From the NCBI RefSeq assembly GCF_040712315.1, contig NC_134024.1, positions 26,837,158-26,901,157 on the forward strand: a stretch of 64,000 bases of DNA, written 5' to 3'. A program made the translations under genes and the position numbers. Of this stretch, positions 12,174-21,649 are shown piece after piece. Below the pieces are notes generated by a model. It was not told where the DNA came from, did not search any database, and saw only the letters and a list, made by a program, of their open reading frames with translations. Every line of letters starts with the position of its first letter. Position 1 is the first letter of the stretch. The stretch is from Castanea sativa (taxonomy: Eukaryota; Streptophyta; Magnoliopsida; Fagales; Fagaceae).

Positions 12174-12240
12174 AATTCACAACCAGTACACTTAGCTCAA
12201 AAAAAAAAATAAATAAATAAATTCACAACCAGTACACTTA
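12174..12240 (+). repeat. poly(A)-only insertion with 21-bp direct repeats
   Basis: A 21-bp sequence starting AATTCACAACC occurs at 12174-12194 and again at 12220-12240. Between the copies lie only 25 bases: GCTC, a run of A, then AAATAAATAAATA. This is the geometry of a retroposition event in which almost nothing but the tail was copied. Confidence 0.6.
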
Positions 12241-12394
12241 ACGCTAATAGCAAATCAAAGTGAGATATAAAATTGAAAAGTATGAGCCGTAAAGTAAAAT
12301 AAACAAAGAAATGACAAGCAGGAAATAGTCTATGTTACATGTGGCTGCTGGTGGCCTTGGAAAAATATATATGCGCAGTCTTCTTGAAGTATGG

Positions 12395-12742
12395 CTATGA
12401 TGTGTGTGGGTAAATAGATTTACCCTTCTTGAAAATGCAGCTTTCGGCCTTGTTGGACTTTAAGGCTTCAGGGGAAGAAGGAAGGCAAGGAGCACGGAAA
12501 ACATTTTCCATGGATTCGGCTACGTATTTAAATACCATTCCCTTTACTGACCTCCTGGTCCTCCTCTTTGGTGGAATGACACTTCCAGGTTTTTGTTTGT
12601 TCAACCATATGGGCTCTGTGACTGTGACCTGTTCTTCACTTGGGCTCGATTTCACAACCTTCTTTGGCTCCATATTGGTGCAGATCGGCCCCCCACTTGG
12701 GTTCAGCTTCATAAAAATCTCTGCCTCTTGCATTTTGCTCAT
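12395..12742 (-). CDS. array gene A, small basic protein of unknown function (long form)
   Basis: 115 codons, single exon. Order of features: M-S-K-M-Q-E-A-E start, K-L-N-P-S-G (about residues 12-17), S-S-P-S-E-E-Q (near 34-40), N-K-Q-K then G-S-V-I-P-P-K-R-R (near 54-62) and a Cys/Lys/His tail (S-C-I-F-K-K-G...Y-P-H-T). The same frame stays open 51 codons upstream, but homology to B-E and G begins only here. The codon matching the family's first ATG is ATA, so the second ATG (12740-12742) is the likely start. A has no G-C-C-G-C motif, unlike B-E. There is no signal peptide or membrane segment. The basic box could be a nuclear signal or phosphosite cluster, which is inference. I do not recognise the family. 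Confidence 0.65.
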   Translation of the reverse strand: MSKMQEAEIFMKLNPSGGPICTNMEPKKVVKSSPSEEQVTVTEPIWLNKQKPGSVIPPKRRTRRSVKGMVFKYVAESMENVFRAPCLPSSPEALKSNKAESCIFKKGKSIYPHTS

Positions 12743-12961
12743 TACTATAGCTCTCCTCTCACTGAATTTGCAACAAAATTGGTTTCCAAAGTGTGAATTT
12801 TTTTGGAAACCAAATTGGGTGATTTTTTTAGGAGACAAGCAATATGACAAAGTCACAATGGCCCAACTGCCCAAGAAAGTGGTACAGGAAAACACACATA
12901 AAGGTACGGCCTATTTAGAAAAATTTTATATATGCTAATTATTTTATATGAACGGCACATC

Positions 12962-12978
<17 letters not shown>

Positions 12979-13044
<66 letters not shown>
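12979..13044. repeat. (AT)n microsatellite
   Basis: About 33 AT units preceded by a run of A. It lies in the 5' region of gene A, between the gene and the PIF-type element. Confidence 0.95.
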
Positions 13045-13048
<4 letters not shown>

Positions 13049-13075
13049 GGCCTAGGATAGAAACTTGGAAGTTAA

Positions 13076-14347
13076 GGGCTTGTTTGGTTTTAAAAAAATG
13101 GTCACTCATCACTCATCACTCAAACTCTATTTTTTCACTCACTCAAAATAAAACATGTTTGGTTTCATTTCTTGTTCTATGTAACTCAAAATTTTGCAAT
13201 AATGGTGGGACCCATTTACTGTACTGGGTCAGACAGATAGTTGCCTACCTGCGTAAGTTCTCTCTCCTCTTCTTTTTCTTTTTTCCTCTCTTCACTTCTC
13301 TGCCTTTACTCTCCCCTAAGACCTAAAAAATTCACCCCTCCTCTCTTTCATGCACTGAATCCACCATTTCTCTCTCCCACATTCCTCAAATCAGAAGGAA
13401 CAAAGAAATGAGAAGCTCCCTCGCCTCGTCAGGACTGTCCAGCTCCGGCCATGAGAAGCTCCCTCACTGTCGATCTCCCCTGTACTCTTCTCCCTTTAAT
13501 TTTCTTTCTTTCTTTTCATTTTTTTTTTAGATCAGCGTGTTGGTGCGTGGGTATAGATCGGTTTGCTGGATTTTATGGTTAGGATTGTCCAATTCCGGCC
13601 ATGAGAAGCTCCCTCGCTGTCGATCTCCCCTGTACTCTTCTCCCTTTGATTTTCTTTCTTTCTTTTCGTTTTTTTTTTTAGATCAGCGTGTTGGTGTATG
13701 AGTATAGATCGGTTTGCTGGGTTTCATGTGTCAGATCGACGTGTGGTTTGTGGCTATTTGTGGCTTGTGGCTTGTGGCCTGCGATGGGTGTTGTGGATGA
13801 CCATTGTTGAGGTGGGTTTGTGGTGGTGATAATTATTTTATTTTATTTTAATTTGAGTCGTGGTGGGCTGGTTGTGGTTGCGGTAGTGGGTGGTTGTGAT
13901 TAGGTTGGTTGTGCTGATGGAGTTGGCTGGGTTTGGGGTTGCTAGGTCTGTGTTTGGCTGATTTAGGGTTGCTTGGTTTAGGGTTGTTGGGTTCAGTGGT
14001 GGAGTTAGCTCGCTGGGGATGAAGAGGGAAGTGAAAATGAGAAGAAGAGCTCCAACGGTAATAACTCTCAGCCTGTTCCGGATGTGACAATGCACTGGCG
14101 AAAGGGCCTACAACTTCATCTAATTTACCGACTTGCCACTGAAACTCAGTTTTTGAGTTTTGAAAACAAGTGAAACCTGTTTTCGGTTTTGGTCACTCAT
14201 CACCCATTTTACTGAATCATGAGTGATGAAAACTGTGATTCAAAACTAATCCAAACAAGTGCTGAGCAGTGGGACCCACATAATTTGGATGATGGAAACA
14301 GAAAACTGAGTGATATCACTCAAAACTCTCTTCATCCAAACAAGCTC
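13076..14347. mobile_element. PIF/Harbinger-type non-autonomous element
   Basis: Terminal inverted repeats GGGCTTGTTTGG and CCAAACAAGCTC are bounded by TAA on both sides (13073-13075, 14348-14350), the target duplication of PIF/Harbinger. Inverted similarity extends inward over roughly 100 bp (TCACTCATCACTC, GTGGGACCCA). The interior holds a direct duplication of about 120 bp (13449-13571 and 13598-13721) covering CTCCCTCGCTGTCGATCTCC and AGATCAGCGTGTTGGTG. No transposase is recognisable. It lies upstream of gene A. Confidence 0.85.
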
Positions 14348-14971
14348 TAAGTATGCTAGTAACTAAAGTGTTTCTAGAATATTTTTGGGGTTTACAAATG
14401 CTTCTGAAATGAAAATCGTGCTAATCTGACATTTGTACAGTAGATTTATCAATTTAATAATATTATTCTCATTCTTTATTTTTCAATGTTTGTTTAATTT
14501 TCTTTTTTTCCAAAGGGCTAATAATCCCCCAAAAAAGCAAGAAAGTTTAAAGTAATGTTCCTTCTTTGAGTGACTGACCTTCTTACCCAAAAAAGCCAAG
14601 TGTGTTTAGTTATTTTCTTTTTACCAAAAAAGAAAATTGGTGATTGAAAAAGTTCTCCCTTTTTCTCTCTCTCACTTTCATACAAAAGTTTTTGATTATC
14701 CTTTCTAGAATTTCTATTATAAATTTATAAGCTAGCCAAATAAAATTAAAGGTGATCACATTGTCACATGCTAATTGCTAAAAAAGAAAATAGTTTAGTC
14801 AACAAGTGAGATAGATTTTTAATTCTGATTTTGGCTTGCTCCTATGCCGCCATTACCACACTTATGCAATAGTCTGCTTACTAAGCTGCTGTCTATTATG
14901 GCCTAACCATTATAAGCTAATTTGTTTGATCTCTTTTCTTCTTCTTTTTTTTTTTTTTTTTGCATATATTC

Positions 14972-15546
14972 TGTACGGTATGTGGTCGTCGGCCCAATCA
15001 TTGGACCCAAATGGTACGGACTGAATGATAACCTCATAATCCAACTACCCTCCAATGCTCGATGAGTTTGGCCTGGATCTATTAAGCTCTTGGGGCTGCT
15101 CTTGTTCGAGAGCTCAGGATACATTGGTAATGTCTTAGGGGATATTGCAATCGAGTAGCATTTAGCTTCCAGTACAAGTTCCAACACTCAAATTACTATT
15201 TCCGAAGTGGGGCCCTTTGTTGCCAGGAATAATTCAAACGGGCCCCACCCACATGAGAATTGCTGAAAGACAATCATTGCTAACCCGCTAAAAGAAGGTT
15301 ATAAATAGAGGAAAGAAAAGATGGAAGGGGGTTGGACGCTGTAAAAGGAGAGTTAGAGAAGAGGGAGAGAAGAAGGAAAAAGAACAAGAGAAAGAGTGTT
15401 TGGTTAGTGAGTTTAGTTATGTTAATGGGCCTTAATTTACCTATTTAGGAACTTCCCATTGTAAGATACTCAAAAACCCACAATAATAAATAAATTGTGA
15501 GCCCAATTGCAAGGTTAGCCCAATAGCTGAGAATTTAGTGCACACC
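14972..15546 (+). mobile_element. solo LTR-like insertion, family 2
   Basis: 575 bp are absent from the paralogous site at 3306-3315, where GCATATATTCCATTCTC is continuous. The insertion is flanked by TATTC (14967-14971, 15547-15551). It begins TGTACGG, has a TATA-like TTATAAATAGAGG near 15299 and ends GCACACC, so the right terminus is not the canonical CA. Promoter-like layout plus a 5-bp duplication indicate a solo LTR. Confidence 0.75.
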
Positions 15547-16204
15547 TATTCCATTCTCATTCTCGATGCAATCGCAGATTCCAATCCCAAGAAAGAAGTA
15601 TATAACTTAATGGTTGTGCTTAAAAGTTTTCAAAGGGTACTCTCCACTTTGTAGTGAAAGAGTGCAGACTGCATACACGAAAGATTTCTTTTGGTGTAAA
15701 ATATTGTTTCTCAAAATATCAATTTTCCTAGAGCTTAGTGCTTTGTGAATTGCTGAGGTTGTATCTTGCATTGACTTTGGTGTTTGTGTGTTGCTGAGTG
15801 CTGAAGCTGCTATGAGTTTGAGAATATGTATTTGGGATTTGCGAATCTGCGGGTTTATTGCTTTTTTTTTATCCTCCCAATTTAATGATTTGGATTGCAA
15901 TTCATAGAGTCTAAATTTGCTGAATTATTAATTGGTTGCAGTTGATGTCATCTGAGTTTGCCTTATAATTTGTAGATTTGCTTTGGGTTTGCAAAGACCC
16001 TTTCTGTTAATCTATTGTTTTTTGATGCAACTATTTATGGATTGTTGTTTGTGTGACAATTATTGGTTTACATTTATTGTTCATGTAAATTTGCATTTAA
16101 TTGCACACATTTGCATGAACAATATTTAACATATTTGCTTGAATATTATACAATACACACATTTGTTTAGTGTACAATATAAATCATACATATATAATGT
16201 AATG

Positions 16205-16876
16205 TGATGATGCCGAAGAAATCACCAGTAAGCTGCGAATACTCCTCAGATCGAAGTAACACCTGCGAAGAGAAAATAGATGATCGAACAGAGAGCACTG
16301 GTGTGGTGCCGGCCAAAAACCCTCCGACGATCAAGTTAGAGTCTTTTAAACAACCCTAAAGTGCAAAAGTTGAGATTATTGTGCGTACCTTTGGGTCATG
16401 AGGGTTTTTGGGGTATATATAGTGGTATGAGGCTGAAATAAACGCCTTGGTGAATAAGTACTTTCCTTTTAGAAGAGTAATTCGTGGATCTTTGCCTATT
16501 GTACAGAGCCCTTTCCTTATAAGAATCTTCTTGACTAAAGTCGAACGTGTAGCACAAGAACTTTCCTTATATTCACATATGTAGAAGTCAAAATAGACTA
16601 AGAATGAAGGTTGGATTACTCCTTCAGCTTTTACCCCTGCCAAGGTCGTCAGCCCACGCGTACCTCCTACACTGTCGTCAGCCTATGTATCTCCACAAAG
16701 AACGTCAGCCAAGGACCTTTACAACCAAGGTCGTCAGCTTTGACTCATTACCTTGATCCGTTAGCCTAACGTTGTTACGTAGGAGGTATGGCCTCAAACG
16801 TCAAAAGGAGACATCCTAACGAGACTAGCTGACGGGTTGTATATTCCCGTCAGCTTCCTTAAAAACGTCACTATCA
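16205..16876 (-). mobile_element. solo LTR, family 3
   Basis: 672 bp with TG...CA ends (TGATGATGCCG...CACTATCA) and a perfect 5-bp target duplication TAATG (16200-16204, 16877-16881). The paralogous site near 3965 lacks it. A TATATATA box near 16413-16420, followed by a G/T-rich stretch when read on the minus strand, sets the orientation. Repeated GTCGTCAGCC-like motifs occur at 16645-16740. Confidence 0.88.
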
Positions 16877-17785
16877 TAATGTAAATTACTTTACATATTT
16901 GATTAGTTTACTATATAAATCTTTCTAAATAGTGCAACTTAAACTAATAATTTTCGCGCATGTTGGCTCCAAGAGCAATGCGACACTGACAAGCTATTAC
17001 TTCCGAAGAGAAGGGTCAAAACTCAAAAGCTACGTTCGGTCTTATCTGGTCAGCTATTTTTTCCTTCATTCTTTGTTAGTGTATTACTAATTAATGTTAC
17101 ATGTGGGCTGCTGCTATGTATCTCCCCCTGCTTGCCATTTTGTTCTACTATTTTTTGTTTTTGATTTACATTAGTCAACTTTAATAATTTTTTTCTGAGA
17201 TTTTTTTGAAACATGCTGCTAATATGATTTCCAAGTAAATAAGTTAAAGAATACGTAATTTTTCCCAAAATTTTTAAATAATTATTAGTATATAATCTAA
17301 TATGAGTATATAATAAATAATATATTAATGGTAAGTTCATATGAAAATAATGTTTTTCCAATAACAATTTTGTTTGGCTAAACCAATAACAACTAATAAT
17401 TTTAACAAATTGTTTAAAAAAATTACAATAATTTGTGTCCTTAACATTACTCTTTTCAAATTATACATTTATTTGTTCTTAAATTTGTTGAATGTGCTTT
17501 TGATTCTGGCTCTTGTTACAAAGCTACAACTCAAATAAGAATGAGGGTATATTACTTGTTATGAAAATTGATAGATCCTCTCTATTCTAAATATTTTTCA
17601 TATTGTATATTTCATTATTTAGATTTTGTTTAATAGATGTAGACCAGCATGTCATTTAAAATTTGTAAAATAGAATTTAAACCATGAAATAAATGAAATG
17701 AACTGAACCTGAAATGTGTCATCACCTTGTAGGCTGCTAGGTTAAATTAAAGTTATAATCCCTATATTGAGAAGAAACATCCAAA

Positions 17786-17828
<43 letters not shown>

Positions 17829-18184
17829 TGATGGCCACCCACGTACTATCAACGCTCACCAAACCAACTAGTCAACTACTATTTCGAAAGGTAAATTCCC
17901 ACACGTCAATTTCCAAAATCCAAATTCTAGATTACAAATTATGACCTTTTTTTGTTGAGAAACGTCAAGTTATGACTTACCTTGGAAAGTTTAATTGATA
18001 GAAAATATAATTAGTACATTTACTAAATTGGATTTGAGGGAAAAATTCAAAAAAGGCAGTCAGAAAACAGAGTAGGGCAACAGAGAAAAATATAAGACAG
18101 AGGAGAAAGCCAATAGAGAAATAGAAAAAGAAAGGGATAGTATTATATTTGCTAACAAAGTCAGGCCCCTCCAATCATTTCATT

Positions 18185-18304
18185 TTAAGGAATTGATTGG
18201 TTCATGGACAGCCTTGGCTTGTTTTCAATATTCAGCATCAGGGGCTTGATCGAACCAAGTGTATACAATTTGATGAACTCATTAGATTCAGTAATAGGAT
18301 CCAT
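18185..18304 (-). CDS. 39-codon small ORF in array flank (B unit), doubtful gene
   Basis: Starts M-D-P-I-T-E-S-N-E-F and ends M-N-Q-S-I-P then TAA. The same reading frame with the same 120-bp length recurs at 29864-29983, 44842-44961 and 48482-48601; a C-unit version (25954-26145) reads through its stop. Conserved positions include T-x-S-N-E, K-L-x-T-L and S-I-K. It lies about 0.7 kb downstream of gene B on the same strand. It could be a real microprotein, or a non-coding stretch duplicated too recently to have acquired stops. No known motif. Confidence 0.3.
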   Translation of the reverse strand: MDPITESNEFIKLYTLGSIKPLMLNIENKPRLSMNQSIP

Positions 18305-18985
18305 AAAATCTCTCAAATTAGAAAGGAAAAAAAATGTAAGGAATTAATTTGATCTTGTAATTCCTAAAATAATGGTTGTCTGGTCATGTTTGAAATACTT
18401 ATTATAATAAAAAATTAAAAAAAAAAAAAAAAAACTTCCATTTTTCTCTGATTGTGAATTGAATAAGCCCAACATACAATGTAACTCTGTGTTTTAGACC
18501 AGCAACAGACTTTGATTTGCCTATGCTCCTAAATTTACAAACCGAGACAACTATTTGATCAGGAATCAATAGAAGCAATTGAGATTTGAGAATACCGTTC
18601 TTCCAATCCAACCTTGACTAGACCCATAAAAGGGTGGACAACAAAACTTCAATCAAACTACTTTGGTGTTCTAGTTATAACTCTTTCTCTTTTAGCAAAG
18701 AAAAAAAAAAGAAAAAGATCTTGCCATAATTAAGTGTCACAAAAGCATACTAAAAATAGTTAATCTTGCATATTCATTTTCCTATTCAAAAAGCCGAGAA
18801 ATCACAAAAGCATAAAAAGGTACACTGAAAAAAGAAAAGAAAAAGAAGTACACTGCAAAAATTCTACAACCATTTATTTGTGGTTACTAACCACATATGC
18901 CTCTATGTTCCTTTCTCTTCTTGAACAATGGTCATGGTGGTGTGGTGGGTTACCCTTACCCTTCTTCTGGAAGCAGCAAGCGACC

Positions 18986-19243
18986 TTATTGTTGGGCTGT
19001 GGGGTTGATGCAGATTTTGGCTGCTACAAATTTCCATATCATTCCCATTACTGACTTTCTCTTTGCTGGGAAACCACTTCCATCTCCATTTTTCTGTTTG
19101 CTGAAGCTGTGCTGTTCTTCACTTGGACTCGAGTCCGCCACCTTCTTTGACTCTATTTTGACGCAGCCACAGCAGCCCACCTCCCCACTTGGGTTCAGCT
19201 TTCTCACCACCATTTTTGATCCTTCCATTTTGTTCATAGCCAT
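18986..19243 (-). CDS. array gene B, small Cys-motif protein with frameshifted C-terminus
   Basis: 85 codons. Layout: M-A-M-N-K-M-E start (the family's usual initiator), K-L-N-P-S-G, then V-G-C-C-G-C (near 22-27), S-S-P-S-E-E-Q, F-P-A-K-R-K-S-V and a short end I-N-P-T-A-Q-Q. Compared with gene C, one extra A in an A-run after K-F-V-A-A (AAAA here, AAA in C; around 19018) shifts the frame, so B stops early. The unshifted frame continues into A-C-C-F-Q-K-K-G-K-G-N-P-P-H-H-H, which resembles the tails of A and G. B may therefore be functional but altered, or decaying. The frame is open 24 codons upstream, but homology begins at the chosen ATG. Function unknown. Confidence 0.6.
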   Translation of the reverse strand: MAMNKMEGSKMVVRKLNPSGEVGCCGCVKIESKKVADSSPSEEQHSFSKQKNGDGSGFPAKRKSVMGMIWKFVAAKICINPTAQQ

Positions 19244-19330
19244 CTCTCTTCTCTCTCTAAATATGCTGCAAATTTTCAATTTTGTGAAGGTTATTGAAGA
19301 GATTAATAATGTCAATCATGTAGAAAGACA

Positions 19331-19377
19331 TTCTAGGACACCAAGAGTCCTACAATAACAATCTTAGGAGCTAAGGC
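19331..19377 (-). promoter_or_regulatory. paired palindromes upstream of gene B
   Basis: TTCTAGGACACCAAGAG (19331-19347) and ATCTTAGGAGCTAAGGC (19361-19377) occupy the same place, about 88 bp before the ATG, as the CTTGG-N3-CCAAG pairs of C, D, E and F. This B pair is more diverged than those of C and E. Confidence 0.4.
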
Positions 19378-19884
19378 GATGTTTTATTTTTTATTTTTTA
19401 TTTTTTTAATATACGCTAAGGCTATGTTGGAATCTAATCTCCTATGGTTGATATATCTTTTTAAGTTTTATTTATGCCTTTTTAAATTTTATGCCTTTTC
19501 TGATCAGCGTAAAAAAATGAAAATCTTTGGTTAAATTTAATAATAGCTGAACTGGTAATTAGCTAATGCTGACAATTGACAAAATTGTCTTCAGAAGTCG
19601 ATGTCAATGATAGCTAGCCAAATTGAACGTGGCAAGTGTCTCTCACAGCGCAGGCTAATCCAATAATATGTTAATTAAAATACAAGAAAGATTGGAGTTT
19701 GTTTGATGCACCTTTTAAAGTAAAAAAGAAAAATAAATAAATAAATCTTGTACTCTTTGAAGTCCCAGGAAATCCCACAGGAAATGGCAGCTGATAAGAG
19801 TCCATACCTTACCCCTAAAACAAGCCCCATTACTAATATACCCTTCCAATATCCAAGTATTTTTAGGGCCACTTAAATTTATAA

Positions 19885-20793
19885 GAGCATCCACAATGTA
19901 TAATACAAAAATTCTTCAATTTTACACATTTTGAGCAAAAAATCTCCAACATCAGTGGAGCTAAAACTATGTAAAATCTTGTAAAACCATCCACGAGCTA
20001 CGGTAACCGTGTAAATACACACGGCTACTGTAGTTCGTTTATACAATATTTTATCATTTTCACGTTCGCTCCTTTATTTCTCTCTCTGATCCGTGCTCAA
20101 CAAACTCAATTCTCTCATCTTTTTCTCAACACAGAATATACACAGAGATACACTTTGCTCAAAAAAAAAAAAAAACACAGACATACACAAATACAGATCG
20201 GTGCTTGACTGGTCGGAGCTCGTGGGTCTTGCCGTGGATCGGAGCTTGCAGATCGAGGATCGGAGCTCGCGGGCACGGATCAGAGCTCGTGGATCGCTGA
20301 TCGGAGCTCGCGGATCGTAGATCGGAGCTCGCAGATCGCCGATTGGAGCTCACGAGTCATGATCGGAGCTCGCGAATCGAGCGAATCGTGGATCGGAGAG
20401 GGAGAGGTGATCTGAGCTTGTGATTGGAGAGGGAGAGCTGATCTGAGCTCGTGATCGGAGAGGGAGTTGATCGAGAGGGAGAGGGAGAGGGAGAGGGAGA
20501 GGGAGAGTTGATCGAGAGGTAGAGGGAGAGCGAGAGGGAGAGTTGGAGAGATGGGTTTAGAGAGAGAGAGAGCAAAAATCAAAAATGAGTAGGGAGAGAG
20601 AGAGTGCGCTAATTATATCAAGTAGTTGGGAAAATAATAAAAAAATTAGAGAAAATTGATTATTTAATTAAAAATGGTGGTAGGATAGATGAACTGATGT
20701 GGGTGTTTTGTAAAATTGGATGTGTAAAATAGAAAAAATGGGTTTTTAGTGTAAAAGTGGATGTGTAAAATGAAGGAACTGATGTGGATGCTC
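19885..20793. mobile_element. PIF/Harbinger-type element carrying a GC-rich minisatellite
   Basis: Inverted termini GAGCATCCACA... and ...TGTGGATGCTC are bounded by TAA (19882-19884, 20794-20796). Paralogous flanks near 27812 and 50472 read TATAAGAAGAAAG without interruption, confirming an insertion. Inside, 20205-20400 is an imperfect tandem repeat built on GATCGGAGCTCGCG, followed by GAGAGG repeats (20395-20575). It lies about 640 bp upstream of gene B. Confidence 0.85.
20205..20575. repeat. GATCGGAGCTCG minisatellite and GGGAGA repeats
   Basis: At least eight irregular units of about 20-25 bp containing GATCGGAGCTCG, then a run of GGGAGA units. It is far more GC-rich than its surroundings and lies inside the element 19885-20793. 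Confidence 0.85.
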
Positions 20794-20868
20794 TAAGAAG
20801 AAAGAATTTGAAGATGTAAGCAGTTGCATGAACAATGTATAACGTATTTGCATGAGCCTTGTATATAA

Positions 20869-21265
20869 GAGCATCCACAGCAGTGGAGCTAAAAATTTAG
20901 CAATTTAGCTCCACCAAAAGTTACTTTATCTATTTTACATACACACATGCTGCAGCAGTGGATCTATTTTAGCTTTCAACACAATAAAATAATATAAACA
21001 TCACAATAAAATAATATATCTACCACAATAAAATAATACATCTCACTACAATAAAAATACCACAATAAAAAAGTAATGTGAACGCAAGATAAAAAATTAA
21101 TTAATTTTTAGCTCTTATGAACAGTGCACATCTATTTATAGATGTGCACTGTAGTAATGAGCTAAAAAAAAATAGATTTAACTCCACTGCTGCATGCTTC
21201 TTTTTGGTGTTTTGGTGGAGCTAAAATAGCTATATAGCTATTTAACTCCACTGCTGCAAGTGCTC
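20869..21265. mobile_element. MITE, PIF/Harbinger-like, 397 bp
   Basis: Inverted termini GAGCATCCACAGCAGTGGAG and its counterpart CTCCACTGCTGCAAGTGCTC are bounded by TAA (20866-20868, 21266-21268). The interior is AT-rich with repeated CAATAAAATAATA. The outer 10 bp are shared with the neighbour at 19885-20793, so both probably used the same transposase. Confidence 0.85.
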
Positions 21266-21649
21266 TAATTCACGTTTGTTTATTTTACAATATAAATCTT
21301 ATATGTACAACAAAATGTAAACTAATAATTTTCCACGTGTGTATGTGGTTTTAAGAGCAATGCGGCATTTACAAGTTGTTACTTCTAAGTGAAGAGTTAA
21401 AAGCCTTGGCCGTATTATTCTACTACTTTTAGTTTACATTTGGTCAGCCTTAATCAATTTAACATGCTAGAAAGATGCTATTAAGATGATTGCCAAATAA
21501 ATAAGTTTAAGAATACATGATATTTCACAAATTTTTTATATAATTATTAGTAAATAATTTAATTATGATTGTTATATAATAAAAATAATATTAATGGTAG
21601 GTTCATATGAAAGTAATGTTACTCCAATAATAACTTCTACTTCTTTAAG

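Larger units (their letters stand above)
14890..18184. repeat. array flank, copy 2 (non-coding)
   Basis: Paralogous to 3257-5870 once two solo LTRs (14972-15546, 16205-16876) are removed. It contains the recurring module at 15740-16020 (GCATTGACTTTGGTGTTTG, TAAATTTGCTGAATTATT, TTTGGGTTTGCAAAG) and an (ATA)n microsatellite at 17788-17828, which is the empty site of the LTR at 4875. No gene seen; the open frames present are short and have no recognisable domain. Confidence 0.75.

Noticed and set aside
14903..15187. 94-codon minus-strand ORF
   Set aside because: Spans the boundary between array flank and the solo LTR at 14972, so it is a chance fusion.
18897..19358. Long plus-strand ORFs opposite the family genes (also 12429-12938, 26881-27204, 41582-42070, 45908-46162)
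   Set aside because: They are antisense mirrors of the minus-strand genes. The matching plus frame is broken by stops in copies F and G, while the minus frame stays open there, and the conserved start and motifs lie on the minus strand.
20280..20582. Minus-strand Ser/Leu/Pro-rich ORFs over the minisatellite
   Set aside because: Products of reading GAGAGG and GATCGGAGCTCG repeats; no independent coding evidence.
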